Shown: piece by piece, positions 9,501 through 18,537 of the stretch
How the letters are laid out: every line of letters starts with the position of its first letter
Numbering within the stretch: the stretch's first letter is position 1
Source of the DNA: Actinomyces massiliensis 4401292
GTDB taxonomy: Bacteria > Actinomycetota > Actinomycetes > Actinomycetales > Actinomycetaceae
DNA: 64,000 nucleotides
NCBI RefSeq assembly: GCF_000269805.1
Contig: NZ_JH711482.1
Span: forward strand, 540,933-604,932
Reading direction: 5' to 3'
Made by a program: the position numbers and the translations under genes
Notes under the pieces: generated by a model
Told to the model about the DNA's origin: nothing
Databases searched by the model: none
The model's input: the letters and a program-made list of their open reading frames with translations, nothing else

Positions 9501-10104
9501 GATTGTGCGGACCGGTCACCGCAGAGACCTTGACGGAGACGTAGTCGACGTCCTCACGGGCCACCAGCCGGGAGACCTCCGCCAGGCGCTGCGCGGCCTC
9601 CTTGTCCCCCAGAACGGCCTCGCCCAGAAGATTGACGTTGAGTCGATTGCCACCGGAGCGCAAGCGAGCCAGAGCGGGCCCCAGCCCTCGATCGGTCGCA
9701 TCGACGACGAGGTCGCCGACGATCTCGCGGAAAACACGACGCGCCACGGTGGTCGCCGTACGAGGGGCCAAACGGGCGGCCCTGCCTCCCAGGCCCATGG
9801 CTGCGGCCAGGGAGGGCGGCAGGAAGTCGGTACGCCCAGCAGCCAGCCGCGTCAGGGCATGGCTGGCGACGTCGAGGTCGGCGGGCCGCACGACATCATC
9901 GACGAAGCGAGTGGTGAAGCTCAGGCCGTCCGGGTCCGACAGGATTCGCGCCAGAAGCCTCGCAGTGCGGGGAACGGGCTGGGACGTCGACTCCTCGGTC
10001 CAGCGGCGCGCGCGTGCGATCGCCCTCTCGCCGATCTCCCACAGTTCCTCGGGGCAACGGCGCTCGGCGTCGTTGGACACAGGGTGATCGACGGTGGTGG
10101 ACAT
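6535..10104 (-). CDS. putA: Bifunctional proline dehydrogenase / L-glutamate gamma-semialdehyde dehydrogenase
   Basis: 1189 residues. Oxidises proline to glutamate in two steps with FAD and then NAD+. The N-terminal half is a PRODH barrel (RVVKGANLSMERV and YLPDSLAAMERLQEW signatures). The middle is an aldehyde dehydrogenase with catalytic Cys in AGQKCSASS and Glu in LLGETSGKNALIV; the last 180 residues form a degenerate C-terminal domain. The N-terminus (MSTTVDHPVSND) has no ribbon-helix-helix DNA-binding region, so unlike E. coli PutA it should not be a repressor. It is a single gene, divergent from nothing nearby. Proline synthesis genes proA and proB lie 35-40 kb away. Confidence 0.95.
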   Translation of the reverse strand: MSTTVDHPVSNDAERRCPEELWEIGERAIARARRWTEESTSQPVPRTARLLARILSDPDGLSFTTRFVDDVVRPADLDVASHALTRLAAGRTDFLPPSLAAAMGLGGRAARLAPRTATTVARRVFREIVGDLVVDATDRGLGPALARLRSGGNRLNVNLLGEAVLGDKEAAQRLAEVSRLVAREDVDYVSVKVSAVTGPHNPWGFDEVVAHGVDVLSPLYRLARDHGTFLNLDMEDYKDLDLTIAVFTAILDQEDLTDYEAGIVLQAYLPDSLAAMERLQEWATARVDSGGSRIKVRVVKGANLSMERVDAQIHGWELTTWPTKQATDTNYKRILSWAMTPERARAIRLGVAGQNLFDIAFAYELRAARGVADDVEFEMLAGMATGLQEVVRHDTGHLLLYVPVVDPDEFDVAISYLVRRLEENAAPDNFMSGVFDLASDATVFAREEGRFLAALADLDPDASVPAPNRLQDRLAEREAGLPTATAVSGDGIRSPFVSTPDSDPSLSANRRWARDIAAAVPTSVRGAARVEAIAARMVSVAQVDAVVKATAAAATAWQRRDPAERAAMLNRVGDVLAARRGELIEVAASETGKTIDRSDPEVSEAIDFCRHYAETSLLLHDPAHMAGARFVPAGLTVVASPWNFPLAIPTGGVAAALAAGSAVILKPAPPAKRCAAELVRAFHDAGLPEDLVVLAPLDDGDVSRHLVTHELVDRVVLTGSYDTARLFRSWKPNMRLLGETSGKNALIVTPSADPDLAVRDVVASAFAHAGQKCSASSLLILVGSAGASERIARQLVDATASLRVRGPEHLDSQVGPVVVPDDEKALRGLTALGADEHWVLAPRDLGDGLWRPGIRVGVVPGSEFHLTEYFAPVLGVMRVDTLQEAIDAVNAVDYGLTSGLHTLDADELAVWLEAVEAGNLYVNRGITGAIVRRQPFGGWKRSAIGSTTKAGGPSYLLGLGEVVPAAGQDHEAAYQGRHDLATTLDTRVSKLYDAVRTHLDRQDMARLRRALVADAEAWSAEYGVARDVTGLACERNVLRYRPTPVVVRAAGGTHPADLVRVAAAGVLAGAYVSLSVADELPAELADALAAADVDVEVEAPGVWSARLADLAASEALGLRVRVLGPREETAESRWREASRLTNGSPDIALYTGAVTACPHTEMLVFLREQAVAVTSHRFGTPLDLAADLL

Positions 10105-10287
10105 CGGTGATGCTCCTGGCTCGGCGGGGTACGGAATGCCCTCTAAGTGTGCCTTATCCCACCACCTCTGCGGGCGGAAAGTCCCGAGTCCAGAAGATGA
10201 TCACGCATGCGGGCATCTCCGAGGCGAGGGCGGCGACGTGTGACATGTAGGGACGCCCAGGCGAGAAGCCCAGTTCAGAAAACCGAT

Positions 10288-11463
10288 TCAGAAGCCGAGT
10301 TTGGTCAAGGCCTTGGGATCGGACTGCCAGTCCTTGGCGGTCCGCACATGCAGATCGAGGTAGACCTTCCTTCCCAGGAGTTTCTCAATCTCTTTGCGGG
10401 CCATCATGCCGATCTCCTTGAGACGAGATCCTCCCCGGCCGATCATGATGGCCTTCTGGGAGTCGCGCTCGACGACGAGGCTCACGCGCACCTGGAGTCG
10501 CCCGCCCTCGCCTTTGACACGCGCCCCAGTGGTATCCGTGGTCGGGTCGAGGATCTCATCGACGACGACCGCCAAAGAGTGGGGCAGTTCGTCGCGCACG
10601 CCTTCCAGGGCGGCCTCGCGCACGAGTTCGCCGATCATCATGGCCTGCGGCTCATCGGTGATCTCGCCAGTGGGGTACAGCGGCGGGGAGAACGGCAGGT
10701 GGGAGACGAGCACATCGGTCAGAACATCGATCTGCTGGCCGCGTCTGGCCGAGACGGGGACGATATCGGCCCATTCGCCGAGTTGATCGACAGCCAGCAG
10801 CTGAGCCGCCAGGGCCTCCTTGGACACGGTATCGGCCTTGGTCACCACAGCGACGACGGGCGTGCGCGCTTCGGCCAGGTCACGGGTGATGAAGCGGTCG
10901 CCCGGGCCGATCTTCTCGTCGGCCGGGATGCAGAAGGCGATGACATCGACACCTGCCAGGGTCTCGCGCACCAGGTCGTTGAGACGTTTACCGAGAAGAG
11001 TCCGGGGACGGTGAAGGCCGGGGGTGTCGACCAGGACCAGTTGGGAATCGCTGCGGTGAACGACACCGCGCACATTGTGGCGGGTCGTCTGAGGCCGGCC
11101 AGAGGTGATGGCGACCTTGGTACCGACCAGGGCGTTGGTCAGCGTCGACTTCCCGGCATTGGGGCGTCCCACCAGGCAGGCGAAGCCCGCCCGAAAATCC
11201 TCGGGCGTCTCGGGAACGATGATCTCGACGCGCGCAGAGGCGGGTGAAGAGGCGTCGAAGTCCTCGTCGTTGTCCTCAAGAGCGTTAGGGCCGTCCATGA
11301 GCTCGGCATCACTTGGGAAGCGAGCCGGTGGGAAGTCCCCCTCAATGGCGCTATCCGCACTATTAGCACTGACAGCACTGTCAGCCCTGACGGGGCTGAC
11401 AGGACTGCCGACACCACTCGCGCCATCGGCGGCGCCGATCTGCTCGCTCGTTGAATCACTCAT
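10288..11463 (-). CDS. era: GTPase Era with acidic N-terminal extension
   Basis: 391 residues against about 300 usual. The first 90 residues are a low-complexity, Ser/Ala/Asp-rich extension. The GTPase core begins near residue 91 with G1 GRPNAGKST (99-107), then DTPGLH and TKAD. The C-terminal KH domain (GRGGSRLKEIG) binds the 3' end of 16S rRNA. Era is needed for 30S maturation. It is the last gene of the phoH-ybeY-CNNM-era block, separated by 167 bases from the CNNM gene. The true start might be internal; the extension is not conserved. Confidence 0.95.
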   Translation of the reverse strand: MSDSTSEQIGAADGASGVGSPVSPVRADSAVSANSADSAIEGDFPPARFPSDAELMDGPNALEDNDEDFDASSPASARVEIIVPETPEDFRAGFACLVGRPNAGKSTLTNALVGTKVAITSGRPQTTRHNVRGVVHRSDSQLVLVDTPGLHRPRTLLGKRLNDLVRETLAGVDVIAFCIPADEKIGPGDRFITRDLAEARTPVVAVVTKADTVSKEALAAQLLAVDQLGEWADIVPVSARRGQQIDVLTDVLVSHLPFSPPLYPTGEITDEPQAMMIGELVREAALEGVRDELPHSLAVVVDEILDPTTDTTGARVKGEGGRLQVRVSLVVERDSQKAIMIGRGGSRLKEIGMMARKEIEKLLGRKVYLDLHVRTAKDWQSDPKALTKLGF

Positions 11464-11630
11464 CGGTTGTATCTTCTCCCAGGACCGTGTTCAGCGCCAG
11501 CAATCGGAAAACTGGGCGGAATAGGCCGGGAGGCCGGGAAAGCCCGTAAGACCCGGAATGCATTACGTGGTGGCGGCCCCGGTTCTCGGGTCGTATAGGG
11601 GTCTATCAGAGAGCGCCCGCTGGGCGGATA

Positions 11631-12917
11631 TCAGGCGCGGGCGCCGATGAGATCGGGCCCGGGAGTGCGACTGACGATGAGAGTGGCGACCTGGCGTCGT
11701 CTGCCGACGGCTTCCTCGGCGGTCAGGTCCACCCCCTGAGCGCTGCCATGAGCCCCGGGGAGGGGGACGCGGCCGATGGCTTTGGTGAGCAGACCGCCCG
11801 CCGTATCGACGTCATCGTCATCGATCTCCAAACCGAACAGCTCGCCGAGCTCATCAAGGCCCAGACGCGCGGGGACGCGATAGCGCCCCTGGCCCAGCTC
11901 CTCGACTTCGGGCTCGGCATGGTCGTGCTCGTCGGTGAGTTCGCCGACGACCTCCTCCAGGAGGTCCTCCATGGTGACCAGTCCGGCGGTGCCGCCGTAC
12001 TCGTCAACTGCGAGCACCATGTGGACGCGGCCGGTCTGCATGTCGCGCAGCAGGTCGTCAGCGGGCTTGGTCTCAGGGATCCAGACGGCCTCGCGGGCGA
12101 AGGAGGACACCGGGCGGGTCTCATGCTCAGGGCGGTCGGACAAACGCCGCAGGACGTCCTTGAGGTAGAGGATGCCGCGGACATCATCGGCGTCCTCCCC
12201 CACGACGGGCACGCGCGAATAACCGGAGCGCACGAACAGGCGCATGGCGGCGGAGGCGGGTTTGTCGGCGTCGATGGTGACCATGTCGGTGCGGGGCACC
12301 ATGACCTCGCGCACGAGGGTCTGGCCGAGCTCGACGACGCTGCGCATCATCTCGCGGTCCTCGTCCTCAATGGTCTCGGCCTCGCCGATCTCGTCGATCA
12401 TCTCGCGCAAGTCCTCGGTGACCTCGGCGCGGGCCTCAGCATCGGTCAGGGCGGCCGAGCGCCCGTAGCGGGAGTCGATCCATCGCCACGGGGCGCCGAG
12501 GGCGTCGACCTTGAGGAGCACGCCGGCCAGGACCAGCAGGGTGCCATCGGGGTGACGACGCCCGACTGAACGCGGGGAGAAGCCGACCACCAGGCCGAGC
12601 AGAACAATATTGAGCACGACGGCCACGACCAGCACCTGCCACCACCGGTCCAGCAGACCGGAGGCGGCCAGGGTCAGCAGGACTGCGGCGAGCATATTGA
12701 CGGCGACGCGGATCGGAGCGACAGAGCCCAAGACCTGGCCCCGTTTCTCGGCCAATGCCAAGACCCGACCGGCACCGCGTCGCTGATCTTGAACGAGGTC
12801 CTCGGCGGCGGCGCGGGTCATGCGCATCAGCGCCGTCTCTCCGGCCGTCAGCACAGCGCCGAATGCCAGGACGATAATGGCCAGGACGATCAGGAGGGCA
12901 ACGGGCGTGCCGCTCAC
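11631..12917 (-). CDS. CNNM/CorC-type membrane protein with CBS domains (hemolysin-like)
   Basis: 428 residues: DUF21/CNNM transmembrane region in the first 150 residues, then a CBS pair ([19 protein letters not shown] and [21 protein letters not shown]), and a C-terminal CorC/HlyC domain ([20 protein letters not shown]). The family is linked to magnesium efflux; the hemolysin name is historical. Its start overlaps the ybeY stop by four bases (ATGA), so the two are translationally coupled. This placement before era is conserved in actinobacteria. Confidence 0.92.
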   Translation of the reverse strand: MSGTPVALLIVLAIIVLAFGAVLTAGETALMRMTRAAAEDLVQDQRRGAGRVLALAEKRGQVLGSVAPIRVAVNMLAAVLLTLAASGLLDRWWQVLVVAVVLNIVLLGLVVGFSPRSVGRRHPDGTLLVLAGVLLKVDALGAPWRWIDSRYGRSAALTDAEARAEVTEDLREMIDEIGEAETIEDEDREMMRSVVELGQTLVREVMVPRTDMVTIDADKPASAAMRLFVRSGYSRVPVVGEDADDVRGILYLKDVLRRLSDRPEHETRPVSSFAREAVWIPETKPADDLLRDMQTGRVHMVLAVDEYGGTAGLVTMEDLLEEVVGELTDEHDHAEPEVEELGQGRYRVPARLGLDELGELFGLEIDDDDVDTAGGLLTKAIGRVPLPGAHGSAQGVDLTAEEAVGRRRQVATLIVSRTPGPDLIGARA

Positions 12918-13372
12918 TGGCCCCGCTCCGCGAGGAAGGTCAGCAGCAGGGTGCGCTGAAGGTCGAACATCTCCTTCTTCTCCTGCGGTTCGGCATGGTC
13001 GTAGCCCAGAAGGTGGAGGATGCCGTGGGTGGTCAGCAGGAGCATCTCCTCGACAGCGGAGTGGCCCGCCTCAATGGCCTGCTTGGCGGCGACCTGCGGG
13101 CACAGCACGATGTCGCCCAAGGTTCCTGCCGGCGTCTCGCTCTCGGCGGTGCCGGGCCGCAGCTCATCCATGGGGAAGCTCATGACGTCAGTGGGACCGG
13201 GCAGTTTGAGCCAGCGCATGTGGAGTTCGGCCATGGGCTCGGGGTCGACGAACAGGATGTTCAACTCGGCCAGAGGATTGACATGCAGAGCGCGCAGAAC
13301 GTGATCGGCAAGCGCGGAGAACTCGGTGCCATCAATGGCGGTCTGAGTCTCATTGACGACCTCGGTACTCAC
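12914..13372 (-). CDS. ybeY: Endoribonuclease YbeY (rRNA maturation factor)
   Basis: 152 residues, family-typical length. The zinc motif H-x3-H-x5-H reads [11 protein letters not shown], followed by [12 protein letters not shown]. YbeY takes part in 16S rRNA 3'-end processing and 70S quality control. Its start overlaps the phoH stop by four bases and its stop overlaps the CNNM start, giving a tight three-gene unit. Confidence 0.95.
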   Translation of the reverse strand: MSTEVVNETQTAIDGTEFSALADHVLRALHVNPLAELNILFVDPEPMAELHMRWLKLPGPTDVMSFPMDELRPGTAESETPAGTLGDIVLCPQVAAKQAIEAGHSAVEEMLLLTTHGILHLLGYDHAEPQEKKEMFDLQRTLLLTFLAERGQ

Positions 13373-14580
13373 GGGCGGTTCCTCTCGCGGAATTCTGAAG
13401 GGGTGCGGCCGCGGCGGTTGCGGCGGTTGTCGTGATTGTCACGATTGTCGCGCGCGCGGTCATGGTCATGGCCGGGGGCAGGCGCAGCCCGCTCAGCGGC
13501 CGCCTGGGCCTCGTAGCGGGAGTATGCCTCGACAATGCGCCCCACGAGGCGGTGGCGCACGACATCGGCGGAGCCGAGCTCGCAGAAGGCGATGCCGTCG
13601 ACGCCGTCGAGGATGCGGCGCACGACGAGCAAGCCGGAAGGCCGCTGCCCGGGCAAGTCGATCTGGGAGACGTCACCGGTGACGACCATCTTGGAGCCGA
13701 AACCGAGGCGGGTGAGGAACATCTTCATCTGCTCGGGGCTGGTGTTCTGAGCCTCGTCCAGGATGACGAAGGCGTCGTTGAGGGTGCGCCCGCGCATGTA
13801 GGCCAGGGGCGCCACCTCGATGGTGCCGGCGGCCATGAGGCGGGGCAGGGCCTCGGGCTCGAGCATGTCGTGAAGGGCGTCGTAGAGGGGCCGCAGGTAG
13901 GGGTCGATCTTGTCAGTCAGACTCCCCGGCAGGAAGCCGAGGTTCTCCCCCGCTTCGACGGCGGGCCGGGTGAGGATGATGCGGGAGACCTGCTTGCGCG
14001 CCAGGGCGTCCACGGCCTTGGCCATGGCCAGATAGGTCTTGCCGGTGCCGGCCGGGCCGATGCCGAAGGTGATGGTGGATTCCTCGATGGCGTCGGTGTA
14101 GGTCTTCTGGCCGAGGGATTTGGGGCGGACGGAACGGCCATGAGCGGTCAGGACGTCGTCGGCCAGGACCTCGGCCGGACGGGCGGCGACGTCCAGCAGA
14201 CTGATGGCGCGCTCGACGGCATCCGCGGTCAGGGGCGTGCCCGCACGAGCGACGTCGATGAGCTCGGACAGGAGCAGGACGACGACATCGACCCGGGATT
14301 CCTCGCCGGTGATGGTGATGGTCGTACTGCGCACATGAACATCGACGTCCGGAAATCCCTTCTCAATGGCGCGCAGGACCTCATCGCGAGCCCCCAGAAG
14401 GGCAACCGGAGGCAGATCCGGCGGCAGGACCAGACTGCGGGTCGAGCCGGGCGAAGCGGCGGCGCCGAGGGCGGAACTGGCCGCGGAACCGGGTGCACGG
14501 GATCTGGATGCGGAGCCGCTCGCGGCAGTGCCGCGGCCCAAAGGCGGCTCGGCAGGTGAAGCGGAGGAGACGTCTGTCAT
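13369..14580 (-). CDS. phoH: PhoH-like ATPase
   Basis: 403 residues. The core has Walker [16 protein letters not shown] and Walker [22 protein letters not shown] Ser/Ala-rich N-terminal extension of about 45 residues and a basic Arg/Asn/His-rich tail (ending [16 protein letters not shown]) flank it. The cellular role is not settled; conserved association with ybeY suggests RNA metabolism. It is the first gene of its operon, and a strong hairpin lies 12 bases before its start. Confidence 0.93.
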   Translation of the reverse strand: MTDVSSASPAEPPLGRGTAASGSASRSRAPGSAASSALGAAASPGSTRSLVLPPDLPPVALLGARDEVLRAIEKGFPDVDVHVRSTTITITGEESRVDVVVLLLSELIDVARAGTPLTADAVERAISLLDVAARPAEVLADDVLTAHGRSVRPKSLGQKTYTDAIEESTITFGIGPAGTGKTYLAMAKAVDALARKQVSRIILTRPAVEAGENLGFLPGSLTDKIDPYLRPLYDALHDMLEPEALPRLMAAGTIEVAPLAYMRGRTLNDAFVILDEAQNTSPEQMKMFLTRLGFGSKMVVTGDVSQIDLPGQRPSGLLVVRRILDGVDGIAFCELGSADVVRHRLVGRIVEAYSRYEAQAAAERAAPAPGHDHDRARDNRDNHDNRRNRRGRTPSEFRERNRP

Positions 14581-14591
14581 CGTGCCCCGAT

Positions 14592-14622
14592 CGTACTGTG
14601 CCCGCTAAGCGGACACAGTACG
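14592..14622 (-). promoter_or_regulatory. 14-bp hairpin in the phoH leader
   Basis: 14592-14605 and 14609-14622 pair with one mismatch around a TAA loop. On the phoH strand the hairpin ends 12 bases before the ATG and covers the place where ribosome binding would start. No U-run follows on either strand, so a simple intrinsic terminator is unlikely. It could be an operator or a translation-controlling hairpin. Confidence 0.5.
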
Positions 14623-14788
14623 GAGGCCGGCGCGAAGGCGCAGAGCGGGGTGGGGCCGGCGGAACCGCGGCCGGCGAAGGGCTGCTCGAGGATCGGGCAA
14701 GACGAACCCAAAGACATACTTAAAATAGAAGTGTTAATATGATTCAATAATTCACGCCTTCCAGCCGTGAAAATTGAAGGAGCGCCTG

Positions 14789-15088
14789 ATGAACGGGATT
14801 CCATCTGAGCCAAAAGGCTACAGGCTGGTGACCTGGAAGAAAGAACCACCTGATTCGCGTTCGAAAACCAAGGGCGCCACTCTTTATATAATAGCATTCC
14901 TTGTTTGCGCAGTACTGGCAATTGTCGAGTTCGTCGCTCTAGTTCAAGCAGTAATATTCATTTCATCTGGACATGACGATACGGTTTTCGTCTTCATCGC
15001 CGGCGCGCTGGTGGCACTGGGAATGACGTTCATCGCGAAGAGCGTCTCGATAGTTTTCGGAACGATCACTAGTTCGGCGAAAAAATAA
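14789..15088 (+). CDS. Small two-helix membrane protein of unknown function
   Basis: 99 residues with two hydrophobic segments (roughly residues 31-54, LYIIAFLVCAVLAIVEFVALV, and 62-82, TVFVFIAGALVALGMTFIA) and a basic N-terminus. No family recognised. The ATG at 14789 follows GAAGGAG by six bases, so it is preferred over the upstream TTG. The upstream 60 bases are strikingly AT-rich and the gene is AT-richer than its neighbours, suggesting recent acquisition. Its last 20 bases overlap the 3' end of the convergent EamA gene. Confidence 0.65.
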   Translation: MNGIPSEPKGYRLVTWKKEPPDSRSKTKGATLYIIAFLVCAVLAIVEFVALVQAVIFISSGHDDTVFVFIAGALVALGMTFIAKSVSIVFGTITSSAKK

Positions 15089-15950
15089 GCATCGCAAGGG
15101 TGCCGACGACGAGGAGGGCGAGGCCAGAGAGGTAGCGCTTGGTGACGGATTCGCGAAGCACAACGATCGAGAAGACGACCGTGACCAAGATGCTCAACTT
15201 GTCGATGGGGACCACCACGCTGGCGGGGCCGTCCTGCAAGGCACGGTAATAGCAGAGCCAGGAGGCACAGGTCGCCGCGCCCGAAGCGAGCACATAACCG
15301 AGTTCCCCTCTTGGCACGCTGCGCACCTCATGCAGCTTCCCGGTCACCGCAACCATGACCCAGGCCATCACCAGCACCACCGCGGTGCGAATCGCCGTAC
15401 CCAGGTTCGACTCCACACCGGTAATGCCGGCCTTGCCGAGGATCGCCGTCAGAGCCGCGAAGAAAGCCGATCCCAGGGCGTACAGCAGCCAACTGCCGCC
15501 GGCTCGGACGGCCCGAGGAAATTGGCGGACATCGTCAGCATCGAGCATCGCATACGTGCCCACAGTGATGAGCCCTATGCCGAGCACACCGATCACGCTG
15601 ACGCTCTCCCCCAGGAGCAGTAGCGCCATGACAACGGTCATCACCGTGCTCAGCTTGTCGATGGGCACCACTTTGCTCACATCGCCCAGCTGCAGAGCCT
15701 TGAAGTAGCACAGCCAGGAAGCTCCCGTCGCCAATCCGGAGAGCAGCAGGAGCACAGTGCTGCGGACATCGATATGGCCAAGCTCCGCCTGTGAGCCGAC
15801 GATGAAGACCATCCCCCAGGCCCCCGCCAGCACCACGAAGGTTCGCAGGGCCGTGGCCACAGTGGAGTCCGTCGTACGGATCCCTTCCTTGGCCAGGACA
15901 GCCGTGACACCGGCGAAGAGCGCCGACCCGCAAGCGAAGATGATCCACAT
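15069..15950 (-). CDS. EamA/DMT-family transporter
   Basis: 293 residues and ten hydrophobic segments arranged as two five-helix EamA repeats; the repeats share the PIDKLSTVMTVV / PIDKLSILVTVV motif, showing the internal duplication. The family exports metabolites or takes up solutes; substrate unknown. ATG start at 15950. It lies in the accessory stretch that separates phoH from rsmE, convergent with the small membrane gene. Confidence 0.88.
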   Translation of the reverse strand: MWIIFACGSALFAGVTAVLAKEGIRTTDSTVATALRTFVVLAGAWGMVFIVGSQAELGHIDVRSTVLLLLSGLATGASWLCYFKALQLGDVSKVVPIDKLSTVMTVVMALLLLGESVSVIGVLGIGLITVGTYAMLDADDVRQFPRAVRAGGSWLLYALGSAFFAALTAILGKAGITGVESNLGTAIRTAVVLVMAWVMVAVTGKLHEVRSVPRGELGYVLASGAATCASWLCYYRALQDGPASVVVPIDKLSILVTVVFSIVVLRESVTKRYLSGLALLVVGTLAMLIFSPN

Positions 15951-16065
15951 AAGGCAACCCTAACCAGGGTCGGCCGACCGCGACAGGCCGGAGACGCCGT
16001 CCGCTCCCGCGTCAGCACACCCCGTCTGAGCACACCCGAGTACACCCATGCCGTTCGTTCGCATT

Positions 16066-16094
16066 CCCTAAGATCCCCTAGACCCCCTACCCCC
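16066..16094 (-). other. Guanine-run cluster, possible G-quadruplex
   Basis: Plus-strand C-runs at 16066-16068, 16075-16078, 16083-16087 and 16090-16094 give four G-runs with loops of 2, 4 and 6 bases on the minus strand. It lies about 115 bases before the EamA start on that gene's coding strand. Similar clusters occur at 27553-27588 and 40870-40905. Confidence 0.45.
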
Positions 16095-16150
16095 TTTGAC
16101 GGGAAGGAACGCGGACGAACGGCATTCGGGAGCGTCGAGCGGCCTCTGCC

Positions 16151-16897
16151 CTACCGGGTCTTGCGCGGCATGGTGGAGGCGGCCACAGCCAGGGCCACCA
16201 TGCCGAAGCACAGCAGGTAGGCCAGGTTCCGGAAGAAGTCGCCCGACGGCTCGGCATTCATGGCCAGCTCGCCGACCGCATCCACCGCCCAGCTCATGGG
16301 CAGCACATCACCCACAGCCTCCAGAGCACGGGGCATCTGGTCCCTGGCCACGAGCAGCCCGCACAGGAAGAGCTGGGGCGCGATGACCACCGGCATGAAT
16401 TGGACGGCCTGGAACTCGGTGCGGGCGAAGGCCGAGGCGAACAGCCCCAGGGCAACGCCCACGAACGCATCGACCAGGGCGGTCAGCATCACCCACCCCC
16501 AGGAGGCGGATATCTCCACGTCCAGCCCCCAGGCCGCCACCGAGCACAGGATGAGCGATTGGACCACGGCCGTGGCGGCGAAGGCGGTGGCGTAGCCGAA
16601 CAGGAGGTCGGCCCGGCGAATCGGCGTGGTCCACAGCCGCTCCAGGGTGCCGCCGCTGCGCTCGCGCAGCATGGCAACGCTGGTCACCAGGAACATGACC
16701 GCCATCGGCAGGACCGCCATCATCGTCACCGCCACGTGGTCGAACAGAGCGCTGGCGCCGGGGTAGTCGCGGTAGACGAAGTAGAGCAGGGTCAGCAGCA
16801 CCGCGGGCACGCCGGCGATCAGACCGACGGTGCGGCGGTCGGCGCGCAGCTGGGCGAGGATGCGGCGGGTAGTGGCGAGGTAGGTGCGCGGGCGCAT
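16151..16897 (-). CDS. ABC-2 type exporter permease
   Basis: 248 residues, six hydrophobic segments. The family signature lies at the centre: MLRERSGGTLERLWTTPIRRADLLFGYATAF, seen in DrrB/YhhJ-like permeases. The start shares one base with the stop of the ATPase gene (TGATG), so both are coupled. Together with the TetR gene upstream it forms a self-regulated exporter cassette. Substrate unknown. Confidence 0.9.
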   Translation of the reverse strand: MRPRTYLATTRRILAQLRADRRTVGLIAGVPAVLLTLLYFVYRDYPGASALFDHVAVTMMAVLPMAVMFLVTSVAMLRERSGGTLERLWTTPIRRADLLFGYATAFAATAVVQSLILCSVAAWGLDVEISASWGWVMLTALVDAFVGVALGLFASAFARTEFQAVQFMPVVIAPQLFLCGLLVARDQMPRALEAVGDVLPMSWAVDAVGELAMNAEPSGDFFRNLAYLLCFGMVALAVAASTMPRKTR

Positions 16898-17712
16898 CAG
16901 TCCTGCCCCTCCTGGGTCGAGCGGGCGATAACGGCGAGGAAAGCGGAGTCCACGGTCTCGGCCCCCGTGCTCTTCAGGAGGTCATCGGCGGTCGTGGAGG
17001 CCAGCAGGCGCCCCTCGCGCATGAGCAGGACGCGATCGCAGCGGAAGGCCTCATCCATGACGTGGCTGGAGACCAGCAGGGTGGTCCCTTTCTGCGCCAG
17101 GGCGTGGAAGGTGGTCCACAGCTCCTCACGGGTGACCGGGTCCAGGCCGACTGTCGGCTCATCCATGATGAGCAGGTCCGGGTCGGCAACGAGCGCGCAG
17201 GCCAGGCTCACGCGGTTGGCCTCGCCCCCGGAGTAGGTGGACACGCGCCGGTCGGCAAGTTCCGCCAGCCCGACGACGTCGAGCACCTCCTGGATGTCGC
17301 GGGCGCGGCGGCCGGCCAAGGATGCGAAGTAGCGCAGGTTCTGCCGGGCGGTGAGATCGGTGTAGACGGCCTGCCCCTGGGTGACATAGCCGACCCGCCC
17401 GCGCACCGGGGAGGCGCCGGGGGCGTGCCCGAGTACCTTGAGGTGTCCGCGGTAGCGCTGGACGCCCACGATGGTGCGCATGAGCGTGGTCTTCCCGCAG
17501 CCCGAGGGCCCCAGCAGCCCGGTGATGGTGCCCGGCTCCAGGTTCAGGTCCAGACCGTGGAGGATCTCCTTCCCGCCACGGCTGACCCGCAGGTCCGAGG
17601 CCGCCACGACCGGCCGCTTCTTCCCGCTGCCGTCCCGCGATCCAGCGGGACTGTTCGGCTGATCCGTACGCCCCGGATTCCGAGACGCATCCTCTTCTCG
17701 GTTTTTCACCAT
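16897..17712 (-). CDS. ABC exporter ATPase
   Basis: 271 residues. Walker A GPSGCGKTTLM near residue 69, Q-loop VTQGQAVY, signature TYSGGEANRVSLA (SGGEA in place of SGGQ), Walker B DLLIMDEPTVGLDP, and the H-switch VSSHVMDEA. First 35 residues are a charged linker without homology, so a later start is possible. Belongs with the permease at 16151-16897, probably exporting a drug or lipid. Confidence 0.92.
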   Translation of the reverse strand: MVKNREEDASRNPGRTDQPNSPAGSRDGSGKKRPVVAASDLRVSRGGKEILHGLDLNLEPGTITGLLGPSGCGKTTLMRTIVGVQRYRGHLKVLGHAPGASPVRGRVGYVTQGQAVYTDLTARQNLRYFASLAGRRARDIQEVLDVVGLAELADRRVSTYSGGEANRVSLACALVADPDLLIMDEPTVGLDPVTREELWTTFHALAQKGTTLLVSSHVMDEAFRCDRVLLMREGRLLASTTADDLLKSTGAETVDSAFLAVIARSTQEGQD

Positions 17713-17867
17713 GTGATGAATATAGGCTCGGCACCACCCCGTGTCCAGAGGGTGTTCCGTGCGGCTCGCATAACGGCCACGTCACCGGGTGAGCAGGGGA
17801 CAGCGATACGACGGCGGAGGGTCAAGCGTCACCGCCAACCCGACAGCAGGTGAGCCGAGCGGATGAG

Positions 17868-18488
17868 CTAGGAGCCAACAAGAGGAGTGCCGGGCAGTTC
17901 ATCAAGGAGATAGCGCTGGATCGTCGGACCGACAAGAGAGGCGAGGCTCTCAGCCTCTAAGGGGCTGACCTGGTCCAGGCCGGCCACCCAGCGGGCCATG
18001 CCCAGCCCGATGATCTGGCTGGCGATGAGCTGAGCGCGCAGCTCAGGGCGATCCGGGCAGAACCGGGTGACGATCGGCTGGAGGATGCCGCCGGCGATAA
18101 AGTCCCGGAAGGGCTCGATGGTGCCGTCCCCCTCAATGGCGGCCCGCACCACGGCGGTGAAGTTGTCGCCTCCGGCCGCGTCCCACAGGGAGACGAAGGA
18201 GCGCACGATCCCCTCCCCCACCTCATCGGGCTCCAGTTGGGTGATCGCGGCGGCCCGCTCCACGAGGTCGGTGTTCTCCCCGGCGATGGACTCGATGATG
18301 GCTTTGGCGAAGAGCGTGGCCCGGCTCGGGAAGTAATGGTGGACCAGAGCGGGGTCCACCCCGGCCTCGCGGGCGATTCCGCGCAGGGATGCCTGATAGC
18401 CGTCGCGGGCGAAGGCGGTGCGGGCAGCAGCGAGGATCGCCTCGCGGGCGTCCGGGGAGCCCACGGGACGCCGTCCACGCGGGGTCAC
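17868..18488 (-). CDS. TetR-family regulator of the ABC exporter
   Basis: 206 residues starting with GTG. The HTH is LRGIAREAGVDPALVHHYFPSRATLF; the C-terminal half is of the TetR C-terminal 18/17 type (ITRFCPDRPELRAQLIASQIIGLGMARWV). It lies 155 bases upstream of the ATPase gene on the same strand, so it is likely to repress the exporter and possibly itself. Confidence 0.88.
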   Translation of the reverse strand: MTPRGRRPVGSPDAREAILAAARTAFARDGYQASLRGIAREAGVDPALVHHYFPSRATLFAKAIIESIAGENTDLVERAAAITQLEPDEVGEGIVRSFVSLWDAAGGDNFTAVVRAAIEGDGTIEPFRDFIAGGILQPIVTRFCPDRPELRAQLIASQIIGLGMARWVAGLDQVSPLEAESLASLVGPTIQRYLLDELPGTPLVGS

Positions 18489-18537
18489 GCCGCAGGATCC
18501 GTTCGGAGCGAAGGATCGAGTGCCGACATCGGTCTCA

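Noticed and set aside
6463-10110. A 1215-residue open frame on the plus strand opposite putA
   Set aside because: It is the antisense shadow of a GC-rich gene; composition is Gly/Arg/His-rich with no domains, while the minus strand encodes PutA with all motifs.
10207-11247. Plus-strand frames opposite era
   Set aside because: No motifs; Era with G1-G4 and KH motifs is on the minus strand.
11614-11626. Hairpin CGCCC-GCT-GGGCG after the CNNM gene as terminator
   Set aside because: Only five base pairs and no T-run on the minus strand.
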